Assembly (NCBI GenBank): GCA_016714125.1
Contig: JADJNX010000010.1
Span: forward strand, 1 to 64,000
Direction: 5' to 3'
From: Ignavibacteriales bacterium
GTDB lineage: Bacteria > Bacteroidota > Ignavibacteria > Ignavibacteriales > Ignavibacteriaceae
Length of the DNA: 64,000 nucleotides
Part shown: piece after piece, positions 1 to 8,041 of the stretch
Layout of the letters: each line of letters begins with the position of its first letter
Numbering within the stretch: the stretch's first letter is position 1
Notes under the pieces: model-generated
What the model saw: the letters and a program-made list of their open reading frames with translations, nothing else
Database searches by the model: none
What the model was told of the DNA's origin: nothing
Made by a program: the position numbers and the translations under genes

Positions 1-81
1 TCGGATTTCAATTTAGCTCCACATTCTTAGCAATGACTTTTTTGTTGCCGGGGTTTCTTTTCCACATTCAGGACATTTCAT
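1..81 (-). CDS. Zinc-ribbon protein N-terminal fragment, cut by window edge
   Basis: Reading leftward from an ATG at 81, the first codons give MKCPECGKE, the start of a treble-clef or zinc-ribbon module with a CxxC pair. In the same frame the ORF stops at about 13. In another frame the sequence reads C, stop, then ECGAKLKS, which is how the second CxxC half of such a ribbon normally looks. This suggests a frameshift plus a substitution or read error near positions 25-35. The rest lies outside the window, so function cannot be assigned. Confidence is low because the piece is so short. Confidence 0.35.
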
Positions 82-526
82 ATTACTTCTCTTCTTAATT
101 TCAATCAAATAATTGAATTACAATTTTAAAAAATATTATTCAGAATCCTAATATATAAATTAATAAACGATCATCAAGGAGGAAGGTTTCCATCTACTGT
201 TCAAATGGTGGTGAAAAAAAAAAATAGCCAAATGAAGAGAGATTTGTTTATTGGGTATTATGAGTTTATTATCAGAGAAGGTGTTTTTAAAAAAACCTTC
301 TGAAACAGCCTTAATAATTCTTTGAGCACAAGAAAGATTAAGAAAATTAACCCCCTGTCCTGAGTATTGGGTTAAGGAGATAATGTTGCTAAAAAAGTTA
401 TATATTTCGGAAATTAAATTTAATTTGTTGCCGTTTTATAGTTGTTTGTTTTTATATTTGTTATGTAAATATTTGAGGTTATAAAACGTAACTCGGTTGT
501 AAATAAACTACAATCCTTACTGAGAC
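82..526. other. Noncoding stretch, no gene recognised
   Basis: This AT-rich stretch has stops in all frames and contains several A and T homopolymers. A GGAGGAAGG stretch at about 178-186 looks like a ribosome binding site but is not followed by an open frame. I see no RNA gene or clear terminator. It lies upstream of the broken AbiEi-like gene and presumably holds its promoter. Confidence 0.4.
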
Positions 527-1196
527 ATGATACAATCCCGCGAGTACTATCGAGATAGCTGCTTTGTTTTAGATTTGGCCAAACTTGAATCAAACAACCT
601 AGATTGGCGAATATACTCTTTGGTGCAATCCGGAATTATTGATAGAGTTGGAAGGGAAAGTTTTCAATTAGTACACGAGATAAATTTGCCCCGATAATTT
701 CAGGCAGGATAAATGAACTCAATTTAGCCCTGAAAAGGAGTTCCCTTATTTGAGTTACTGTTTGTGAAACATCCATATTAAACGAGTTTATGATTCATCA
801 ACCAGGCATTTTTTATACAATGGTGGAAGTTGAGAGGATGCAACTGAATCAGTTTTTAGTTTTGAAGGATCGAACACACAGTTTTTATAAATCCATCGTT
901 AGCGATTGCTCGAAAGATATGTTCAATTCGATCAACATACACTTATAGTCAAGAATCTAATCACTGAGGCACCAACACAGGTAAGTGAGAATGTAAATAC
1001 AGTAACCCTTGAGAAAGTATTGGTAGATATTTTCTGTGATACTATTCTTTTCTCTGCTCAACAAGGAATTGAAATGCGAACAATCTTTCAAGAGGCTTTT
1101 AGAAAATATTCACTGAATCTCGATAAAATGTTCCGCTATTCAGCCAGGCGCGGCAATAAGAAAAAATTTAGTGAGTTTTTTTCGTCGATAGCTTAG
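527..1196 (+). pseudogene. AbiEi-like / DUF6577-type antitoxin-family gene, broken
   Basis: Three consecutive pieces in three frames read as one protein. Residues from ATG 527 give MIQSREYYRDSCFVLDLAK, a winged-helix-like start. A second piece (about 690-900) contains SILNEFMIHQPGIFYTMVEV. The third, open from 906, contains VTLEKVLVDIFCDTILFSAQQ and RTIFQEAFRKYSLN. From memory this order (NEFM.HQPG, then TLEK.LVDIFCD..LF..QQG, then a basic C-terminus) is that of the DUF6577 / AbiEi-related family, whose relatives are antitoxins of type IV toxin-antitoxin systems. No AbiEii-like nucleotidyltransferase partner is visible next to it. At least three disruptions lie near 690, 745-765 and 900-950. 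They could be true decay or sequencing error. Confidence 0.55.
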
Positions 1197-1259
1197 TAAA
1201 ATATTTCCGATGCAAAACTTCTAAGGTGGATGAAACATAAGACCTCCTGTAATTTAATT

Positions 1260-2558
1260 TTATCTTTTTAGGATTGTACCTAAGCCTGATTCCTGTGTAA
1301 ACCAGCTGCGACAACAATATTATCTTTGATGTTAATAGTAGAGGACGATGAAGTGGGATCCTCCGGAGACAGTTTTTTCCATTCGGTTCCATTAAAATGA
1401 TACAACCTGTCATATGAAGCACCTGCAAAAATATCATTTAGCCGGATTCCTTTTATGCAGTAAATTGTTATTAAGTCTGGATCATTATCTTTACTCCATT
1501 CTAAATCTTGCATATTTTTTACATAGATTCCATCTCCGACTGCAAAATATTTTTTCCCGGGATAAAGCCATCCTCTCAAAACCCAATCTGAAATTCCTTG
1601 TTTGCTAATTTCCATTGCCTTTTCTCCCTCTATCTTAAATATCTTTGAAGTAAAACCCAAGAGAATATTGGGCACAAACAGCAATTATCTCATAAGATTT
1701 TGTCCTTTTATTATAATCACCATAAATGTTGTTCACATACAGGTCAGTTCCGGTTTCGATCGGGGTCCAAACTGTTCCATTGTAGTGATATATTTTTCCA
1801 AGTCCACCACCGATATAAAGATTATTAGGGTGGGATGCCCATGCAGTCACTGCCGTAATAGGAGTGCACACATTTTCTCCTTGACCTTGGGAACTATAGC
1901 TCGTCGATTGCATAGTTGAATACATAGTGATATTTTCTGAATCAAATGCAACAATACTATAAATTGGGAGAGGATGAGTTGCTGTCGGTGTCTGACAACT
2001 GTAATAAAACTGTATTTGTTTATACTCCCACTTACTCCCATCCCAATGTGCTGCATTGTAGTCTGAGTACCCGGCAAGGTTGGTATCAGGAAGAACAAAC
2101 TGACCAACAGCCCAGATGTCATTCTCGCTGATTATGGCGATATCTTTGACTCTACTTGTGTTAATATCAGTACTCCCAAGGTAATGTTTAGTCCAACTAA
2201 AAAAGGAATTGCCAGTTGGTGAAAGAGTTGTAAGATTAGTTACATTTGAAAAGATTGGAGAATTGTTGGGAGGCGTTATTGAAGCCTGAAAAACATAAAC
2301 TTTGGAATGTGTAAGAGTGGGTATGTACAATAGAGTATCGGCACTCACCACCGTAATGGACATAACTGTCTGGTTATCCTGCAGGAGCAATACCTGAGCA
2401 GGTAACATACCCGGAGGAATGGATAGATTAAGCCAACCCTCAGTGCATGACACATCATCAACTGTGAGAACAGGTTTTTCAACCGGAGTGGTTGGAGATT
2501 CTGAACAACCTGTAAATAAGCCTAAACCCAAAAGAATCATCATAAAAAACAATTTCAT
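1260..2558 (-). CDS. Surface lipoprotein with propeller-like repeats, frameshifted
   Basis: The start is taken at MKLFFMMILLGLG (2558), which gives a signal peptide ending in a lipobox LFTGC at about residue 17. The longer upstream start would bury this signal inside the protein. After the lipidated Cys comes a fibronectin-like stretch (about 25-120), then repeats of the type NDIWAVGQ, NNLYIGGGLGKIYHYNG, KYFAVGDGIYV and DIFAGASYDRLYHFNGTEW. These are short beta-hairpin units typical of beta-propeller surface proteins. The frame breaks near 1655-1680 (…CAQYSLG continuing as FTSKIFKIEG). Probably it breaks again near 1290, where a shift would give a natural ending GLGTILKR with a stop at 1260. 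It is likely anchored in the outer membrane. The function is unknown. Confidence 0.6.
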
Positions 2559-2676
2559 ACAAAACCACTCAAAAAAAATAAAAGGATTAATCCCGGAGTT
2601 CAAAACACAGATAATCCGAGAATTAGCATTACAGGGAAATAATAGACAATTAATCTATGTCTGTAAACGGAACCAC

Positions 2677-3118
2677 TCAATACTTACCAAAGAGTTTGTT
2701 AATACCACGATGAAACTTGTGCATTCCTGCCACAGGTTCGGTGTACATCAGGATACATTTTCCGGAAACAACATGAATACCGGCCGCGATTCCATTTTCA
2801 TTTGCTTCTTTTTGATCCGGAACCCTGTTGAAGCCAAACGGATGTAAACCCAAGAGTTGCTGCTTCTTTAACAAGTAGTGCCGCCCTTTCAGGTTTTACA
2901 CAAACTATCAGATTTGGGGTTAATCCGGCAACAAGATCGAGCGTTTTGTAACATTTTACTCCCTCAACCATTTGCAAAGAAGGATGAACCGGATATATTG
3001 TAAATCCCCGTGCCGTCAACTCTTTGAGAATATAATTACCAAACTTTTTAACATCCGAAGAAACTCCAACCAGTGCAAAAGTTTTTTCACTAACCATTTT
3101 TTCTATTTGTTTATCCAT
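2677..3118 (-). CDS. CoA-binding domain protein (CoA_binding_2 / YccU type), frameshifted
   Basis: The N-terminal part has a Rossmann nucleotide-binding start (TFALVGVSSDVKKFGNYIL), then YPVHPSLQMVEGVKCYKTL and the family-typical SVWLQQGS. The reading frame then breaks near 2815-2830 and resumes as ENGIAAGIHVVSGKCILMYT ending HKFHRGINKLFGKY, which is the expected C-terminus of this roughly 140-residue family. The family binds CoA through a succinyl-CoA-synthetase-like Rossmann fold, and its physiological role is not well defined. The gene is transcribed divergently from the Mpv17-like gene at 3237. The ATG at 3118 is the only reasonable start. Confidence 0.75.
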
Positions 3119-3236
3119 TTTTATCCTCGTTTTAATAAATGAATCAAGTGGTAAACTTAATAAAACCTGAACATTTTTTACTAATTTAAATGACAGACAA
3201 TCAATTTTTCTGACAGATGAAAGGAACCTGCACCCG

Positions 3237-3773
3237 ATGCAGTGGTATGTCGATATTGTAACAGCTCACCCGATCATCACAGCCATGATTCAGTTTGCCA
3301 TTTTGGGAACACTTGGGGATATGATCGCCGCATGGATAGTGAACAAAAAGTTCTTTTTGCCTTATAAACCCCTTGAACTTCTTCTGAAATTTGTCGAGTG
3401 GGCTTTTCTTGCTGTCTTGATTAAATATGCCTTTACGGGATACAGATTTTTTGTGGATGGACTTGTTACATCAGGACTGCTTCCCGAATTGGGAAGTTTT
3501 GGAACCGCCTTTGCAATATCAACCGCAATGAATCTACAATTTGGTGTGCTATTAGTTCTGCTTCATCGTTTGTTGGATAATCTGATAGCAGGTAAGGTTA
3601 ATTGGGCAAACATCGACAAAGGATTTTATTCTCTCATCTGGTTTTGGCTTCCTGCGCACACAATAACCTTTATGCTTCCAAAACCTTTTCAGATTGGACT
3701 TGCAGCACTTTGGTCGGTTTGTCTGGGTATAATTCTTGGATTCTACAACAAAAAGAAAGTGGAGAAAACATGA
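3237..3773 (+). CDS. Mpv17/PMP22-like integral membrane protein
   Basis: A 178-residue protein with about four hydrophobic segments (roughly 15-35, 50-70, 95-115, 140-165). The N-terminal HPIITAMIQFAILGTLGDMI and the C-terminal FWLPAHTITFMLPK followed by a hydrophobic segment resemble the Mpv17/PMP22 family pattern (N-terminal GDxxxQ-like helix, then a W-P-x-x-x-x-x-F block). This assignment is from memory and moderate. The start ATG at 3237 has a purine-rich AAAGGA about 12 bases upstream. The stop overlaps the ATG of ogt (ATGA at 3770), so the two are translationally coupled. The role in bacteria is unknown. Confidence 0.5.
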   Translation: MQWYVDIVTAHPIITAMIQFAILGTLGDMIAAWIVNKKFFLPYKPLELLLKFVEWAFLAVLIKYAFTGYRFFVDGLVTSGLLPELGSFGTAFAISTAMNLQFGVLLVLLHRLLDNLIAGKVNWANIDKGFYSLIWFWLPAHTITFMLPKPFQIGLAALWSVCLGIILGFYNKKKVEKT

Positions 3774-4276
3774 TCTCATGTGCATTTTATGAGAGCCCTG
3801 TGGGTACCCTTTATCTCGGCGCCGGAGAGAAAGGAATTGTGTTCATCGAATTCAAAAACGAATCAAAATTTGATGAACAACAAACCAAACTCAAAAAAAG
3901 ACTCAAAGATGAATTTTCCGAACAGGAAACACCTTTGATCAAGGAGTTAAAAAATCAACTTGATGGCTATTTCTCAGGCAAAAGAAAAGATTTTGATTTA
4001 CCGATTCAAATGTCAGGTACTGAATTTCAAAAATCGGTTTGGAACCAACTCCTCACCATTCCCCATGGTGAAACAAGATCTTACAAACAGCAGGCTGAAA
4101 TTATTGGAAATCCAAAGGCAGTTAGAGCAGTTGCAAACGCCAACGGCGATAATCTGATCAGCATCGTTATCCCTTGCCATCGTGTTATCGGTGCCAATGG
4201 TTCTCTCACCGGATATGGTGGTGGACTCGACAATAAAGAATGGTTACTCAATCACGAAAATAAATTCAATAAATAA
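3770..4276 (+). CDS. ogt: Methylated-DNA--protein-cysteine methyltransferase
   Basis: This 168-residue suicide repair protein transfers alkyl groups from O6-alkylguanine or O4-alkylthymine in DNA to its own cysteine. The active-site motif IPCHRV places the acceptor Cys at residue 136. Upstream are the helix-turn-helix DNA-binding region (residues 85-125, with KAVRAVANANGDN, where the Arg acts as the finger residue) and the N-terminal ribonuclease-like domain beginning YESPVGTLYLG. The start at 3770 is chosen over longer in-frame starts because it begins the conserved domain. It also forms an ATGA overlap with the upstream gene, indicating co-transcription with the Mpv17-like gene. The length is normal for Ogt. 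Confidence 0.92.
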   Translation: MISCAFYESPVGTLYLGAGEKGIVFIEFKNESKFDEQQTKLKKRLKDEFSEQETPLIKELKNQLDGYFSGKRKDFDLPIQMSGTEFQKSVWNQLLTIPHGETRSYKQQAEIIGNPKAVRAVANANGDNLISIVIPCHRVIGANGSLTGYGGGLDNKEWLLNHENKFNK

Positions 4277-4289
4277 GGTTTAAGCAGTT

Positions 4290-6407
4290 ATGAAGAGATT
4301 CCTCTCACTTTTTGCAGTAGTTGTATTTTTATTTCAACCCCTCCATTCCCAGTTCAATTTTAATGCCGACACAGTAAAAGCCGGAAAATATGATACGGGG
4401 AAGATGTGGACTTTCGAATTTCCACCTTTTGATTATCTCAAAGAAAAATATGGTTTTGAAGCCGCAAAGGAGTGGTTTGATGATGTACGCCTCTCAGCAT
4501 TAAGAATCCCCGGTTGTTCCGCCTCCTTGGTTTCGGGAGACGGGTTGGTTATGACAAATAATCACTGCGCCAGAGGTGTGCAAAGACAGGTTCAAAAAGA
4601 GGGAGAAGAACTCGCAAAAACAGGTTTTTATGCGACCACTCTCGAAGAGGAAAGAAAAATCCCCAACTATGTTGCAGAACAACTTGTGTATTTGAAGGAT
4701 ATCACTTCCGAGGTGCAACCCGAAATTGAAAAAGGTAAAGATGCTGCGGAAAAAGTATCAATTCGCGAAAAAGTTATGAAGGATTTAAAATCCAAATATG
4801 AAAAAGAAACAGGCCTAAGATGTGACATTACCACATATTTTAACGGAAGTCTCTTTTTTGTGCAGGGATTTAAGGTATTTAAAGATGTAAGACTTGTTTT
4901 CCAACCTGAAGAGGGTATTGGATATTTTGGCGGCGATCCTGATAATTTTACATTTCCAAGATATAACCTCGACTGTACTTTTTATCGTGTTTATGGTGAA
5001 GATGGAAAACCGATAAAATCGGAGCATTTTTATCAGTGGAGCAAAAACGGTGCTGCCGAAGGTGAACTGGTTTTTACGGTTGGAAACCCCGGTTCAACCA
5101 ATCGTCTCAGAACTGTTGCACAACTTGAATATTTGAGGGATGTACAGTATAGAAATCTTTCATTTATGATGAACAGCCTCTACAATAAACTGGAAGAGTT
5201 AAAATCAGTTAATCCAACAAGAGCAGATGAATATGAAAAACTCAGACTCGGTTTTTCAAATGGCTGGAAAAGCATCACCTCAACCTACAAAGCCCTTCTC
5301 GATCCATACCTTCTTGCAAGAAAAATGGACTTTGAGAAAAAAGCAAAGGAATTTGTAAATAACGATCCGGAACTTAAAGAAACCTATGGCGGTGTTTGGA
5401 AGAGTATTGAAATGACCCGCGCCGAACTTAAAGAGATTGATAAACAACTCGCAGCGTTCACTGCAAACAACACCTATTCTGCAAGATACTGGCTGATCGC
5501 GGGTGAACTTGTCAGGTATGCCAAACAGATGCAACTCCCCGAAGAGAAGAGAGATACCACTTTTAAATCAAAACGGTATCTCGAAATGAAAAACAATCTT
5601 TTCCCTAAAAACTATGACCCCGTCCTTGAAGAAGCCAAGTTGATTATTAATCTTGACTATCTTGTGCTAAACCTGGGCAGCGACCATAAACTTGTTTCAT
5701 CATTTTTTAACGGACAAAGTTCAGAAGCGGCAGCAAAAAACCTGATCGCCACGACTCTCTTTAAAGACAGAGAAACTGTCCTCGCAATGTTCGAAAAATC
5801 ACCCGAAGAGATACTCGCTCTCGATGATCCATTTGTAAAACACTTTGCCACAAACTGGGATTTGTTGGAAAAACTGAGAGAACAACAAAGAGAAGTTATC
5901 AACACCGAAAATGTAACTTTTGGTTTAACCGGACAAATTCTTTACAAAATGTATGGAACCACCATTTCTCCCGATGCAAACAGAACTTTAAGAATAAGTG
6001 ATGGCTTGATGGAGGGTTCCAACTACAACGGAACAAAAGCTCCTGTCTTCACAGCTTTTTATGGATTGTATGACAGATTTTTCTCTTTTGGTAAAAAATA
6101 TCCGTTTGATCTGCCTGAAAGATGGGCAGAGATACCAAAAGACCTTGACCTCACAACACCTTTCAATTTTGTTGCAACAAATGATATCGTTGGCGGTAAC
6201 TCGGGAAGTCCCATAATAAACAAAAACGCAGAGGTTATCGGGCTTGCATTTGACGGAAATATCGAAAGTCTGCAAGGAAATTTTATCTATCTCCCCGACG
6301 TCAACAGAACAGTAGCTGTCGATTCCAGAGGAATGTATGAAGCAATCCGTAAGGTTTACAAAGCCACCCGCCTTGCCGATGAACTTTGGAATGGTGGGAT
6401 TAAGTAG
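4290..6407 (+). CDS. Exported S46 family dipeptidyl-peptidase (DPP7/DPP11-like)
   Basis: A 705-residue serine exopeptidase of the S46 family, which removes dipeptides from peptide N-termini in the periplasm or at the cell surface. A signal peptide covers residues 1-20 (MKRFLSLFAVVVFLFQPLHS). The catalytic His lies in VMTNNHC (His92) and the catalytic Ser in GGNSGSP (Ser638). The S1-pocket position, 18 residues after the Ser, is Gly656 in FDGN. In the characterised Porphyromonas enzymes (recalled) Gly here goes with hydrophobic P1 residues (DPP7) and Arg with Asp/Glu (DPP11), so DPP7-like specificity is inferred. The gene starts 13 bases after ogt. It is intact, and the length is typical for the family. 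Confidence 0.9.
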   Translation: MKRFLSLFAVVVFLFQPLHSQFNFNADTVKAGKYDTGKMWTFEFPPFDYLKEKYGFEAAKEWFDDVRLSALRIPGCSASLVSGDGLVMTNNHCARGVQRQVQKEGEELAKTGFYATTLEEERKIPNYVAEQLVYLKDITSEVQPEIEKGKDAAEKVSIREKVMKDLKSKYEKETGLRCDITTYFNGSLFFVQGFKVFKDVRLVFQPEEGIGYFGGDPDNFTFPRYNLDCTFYRVYGEDGKPIKSEHFYQWSKNGAAEGELVFTVGNPGSTNRLRTVAQLEYLRDVQYRNLSFMMNSLYNKLEELKSVNPTRADEYEKLRLGFSNGWKSITSTYKALLDPYLLARKMDFEKKAKEFVNNDPELKETYGGVWKSIEMTRAELKEIDKQLAAFTANNTYSARYWLIAGELVRYAKQMQLPEEKRDTTFKSKRYLEMKNNLFPKNYDPVLEEAKLIINLDYLVLNLGSDHKLVSSFFNGQSSEAAAKNLIATTLFKDRETVLAMFEKSPEEILALDDPFVKHFATNWDLLEKLREQQREVINTENVTFGLTGQILYKMYGTTISPDANRTLRISDGLMEGSNYNGTKAPVFTAFYGLYDRFFSFGKKYPFDLPERWAEIPKDLDLTTPFNFVATNDIVGGNSGSPIINKNAEVIGLAFDGNIESLQGNFIYLPDVNRTVAVDSRGMYEAIRKVYKATRLADELWNGGIK

Positions 6408-6412
6408 CGACA

Positions 6413-6651
6413 TTTAACCGCAAAGGTCGCGAAGAACGCAAAGAAGTAATTTAAAACCACCGAGCTCACAGAGCACACAGAGGGAGATAATTAAAAATCT
6501 CCCTCCGTGGAATCTGTGTTAATCTGTGATATCCGCGTAACTATCCCTCTCTGCGAAAATCCGTTTAATCTGCGTGTATCTGCGTCCTCTTCCCCCTCAT
6601 CCGTGGAATCTGTGTAAATCAGTGTAATCCACGTGACTATCCCTTCCCCGC
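6413..6651. repeat. Intergenic block of short-period repeats with a 44-nt direct repeat
   Basis: The region between the S46 peptidase and gatD is built from short repeated words: CGCAAAG/CGCGAAG units (6419-6447), CACAGAG units (6466-6483), then AATCTGTG, ATCCGCG and ATCTGCG units with a period of about 10-11 bases. Two copies of a 44-base segment, at 6505-6548 and 6601-6644, differ at only six positions. The second has inverted ends CGTGGA (6602-6607) and TCCACG (6628-6633). No open frame is believable. Similar words occur at 19961-19999 and 34420-34436. The function is unknown. Confidence 0.8.
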
Positions 6652-8040
6652 CTACTTCCTGTATTTCGAGATGAACTCCTCAACTTCGGGGATGCCGCCC
6701 TGGAGGATTAGATAGCCGTTGCTGGGTTCACGTTCGGTGATTTCACCGTTGACGGGGTGTGAGCATGATCTTTTAACTACTTCAAGGTCTTCACTCTGTC
6801 CAAGTGCCCATCCAAGTTTCATATAAGCCACCTCAGGAAGCATGTTGGCACATGGCACAACTCCAAGCTCCATCATATCCCTTCCCGTGTCATATACATA
6901 CATCTGCACATAACCCCAGAGGGTCTGAACCGTCATATAAACAGCCACATTTTTTTCTTTGGCTCTTTTTAGTGCGGGGTAAACGGGTTTGTTTACATGT
7001 CCAAGACCTGTTCCTGCAATCACGATACCCCGATAACCATTATCTATCATCGAGTCTATAATATCTGGTTTCATGTTTGGATAATAATAAACAATCCCCA
7101 CTTTTTCTTCAAAAGCAGTGTTGATGATTACATTGTTATCGCGTCTTCTTCTTTTGTAATCCTGGCGAAGTGGTGTTATTGTTTCACGACTTACCATCGC
7201 AATTGGAATATCACCAATGGTTCTGAAAGTTGACCGATAACTCGAGTGCATTTTCCTCACTCTTGTGCCACGGTGGAGCAATCCATAATCGTCAGAAGTG
7301 GGACCAAACATACAAACGAGCACTTCGGCAATATCACTCTCAGCGGCAGTTTTTACGCTGTGCATAAGATTAAGAGCCGCATCGGAAGACGGTCGGTCAC
7401 TTGATCTCTGCGACCCAACCATTACAATCGGCACGGGTGAGTTCTGCACCATAAAAGAAAGAATTGCGGCAGTGTGGTGCATTGTGTCGGTGCCATGACC
7501 AATCACAATTCCCTGCACACCTTTTTCAATCTCTTTACCAATCGCTTCCGCAGTTCCTATCCATTGTTCGGGACCCATGTTTTCGCTAAAAACACCGTAA
7601 AGTTTTTCAGTTTCGAGGTTACATATATCGGCAAGTTCGGGAACCGAACCGTAAAGTTCACCCGGTGAAAATGCTGGAATTACCGCACCTGTTCTGTAAT
7701 CAAGCCTGCTTGCAATGGTGCCACCCGTGCCCAACAGTTTCACTCTTGGTTTACGGGGATCATAAGGAAATTCCTTTTCGGGAATCTTATAGTGGGCTTC
7801 TTTTCTTCCGGTAACTTTAATATCAAGTACCCTTGAGGAAGCAATCCCGATGTTGTATCCCGAGACAAGTTTAATAACGATATGTTTGTCATCTGCAGTT
7901 TCAGAACGGGGAAGAACTCTTCCTTTATATGTTCCGTCAGCAGTAAGAACTTCGATATCGCTCCAAATCACGGCAGAAAATTTTTGAAGTGATGCAAGTG
8001 CTTCGCCTCTGTATCCTTTATAGTCATTATCGGTAGCCAT
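6652..8040 (-). CDS. gatD: Glu-tRNA(Gln) amidotransferase subunit D
   Basis: GatD is the asparaginase-like subunit that releases ammonia from Gln or Asn for the GatDE transamidosome, which converts Glu-tRNAGln to Gln-tRNAGln. Residues 1-90 form the GatD-specific N-terminal domain (tudor-like segment IWSDIEVLTADGTYKGRVLP). The type I asparaginase domain follows, with VKLLGTGGTIASR (nucleophilic Thr), GIVIGHGTDTMHHTA and a C-terminal GTGLGHV. The chosen start (MATDNDYKGY, 8040) is preceded by GGAGG inside the 3' end of gatE and lies one base after its stop, so the pair is coupled. The length (462 residues) is slightly above the archaeal average. GatDE is characterised as an archaeal enzyme, so its presence beside bacterial genes is notable. 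Confidence 0.9.
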   Translation of the reverse strand: MATDNDYKGYRGEALASLQKFSAVIWSDIEVLTADGTYKGRVLPRSETADDKHIVIKLVSGYNIGIASSRVLDIKVTGRKEAHYKIPEKEFPYDPRKPRVKLLGTGGTIASRLDYRTGAVIPAFSPGELYGSVPELADICNLETEKLYGVFSENMGPEQWIGTAEAIGKEIEKGVQGIVIGHGTDTMHHTAAILSFMVQNSPVPIVMVGSQRSSDRPSSDAALNLMHSVKTAAESDIAEVLVCMFGPTSDDYGLLHRGTRVRKMHSSYRSTFRTIGDIPIAMVSRETITPLRQDYKRRRRDNNVIINTAFEEKVGIVYYYPNMKPDIIDSMIDNGYRGIVIAGTGLGHVNKPVYPALKRAKEKNVAVYMTVQTLWGYVQMYVYDTGRDMMELGVVPCANMLPEVAYMKLGWALGQSEDLEVVKRSCSHPVNGEITEREPSNGYLILQGGIPEVEEFISKYRK

Positions 8041-8041
8041 C

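Noticed and set aside
1168..1437. 89-residue minus-strand ORF
   Set aside because: It overlaps the end of the propeller lipoprotein out of frame and shows no domain. Only its first few residues near 1300 may belong to the frameshifted C-terminus of that gene.
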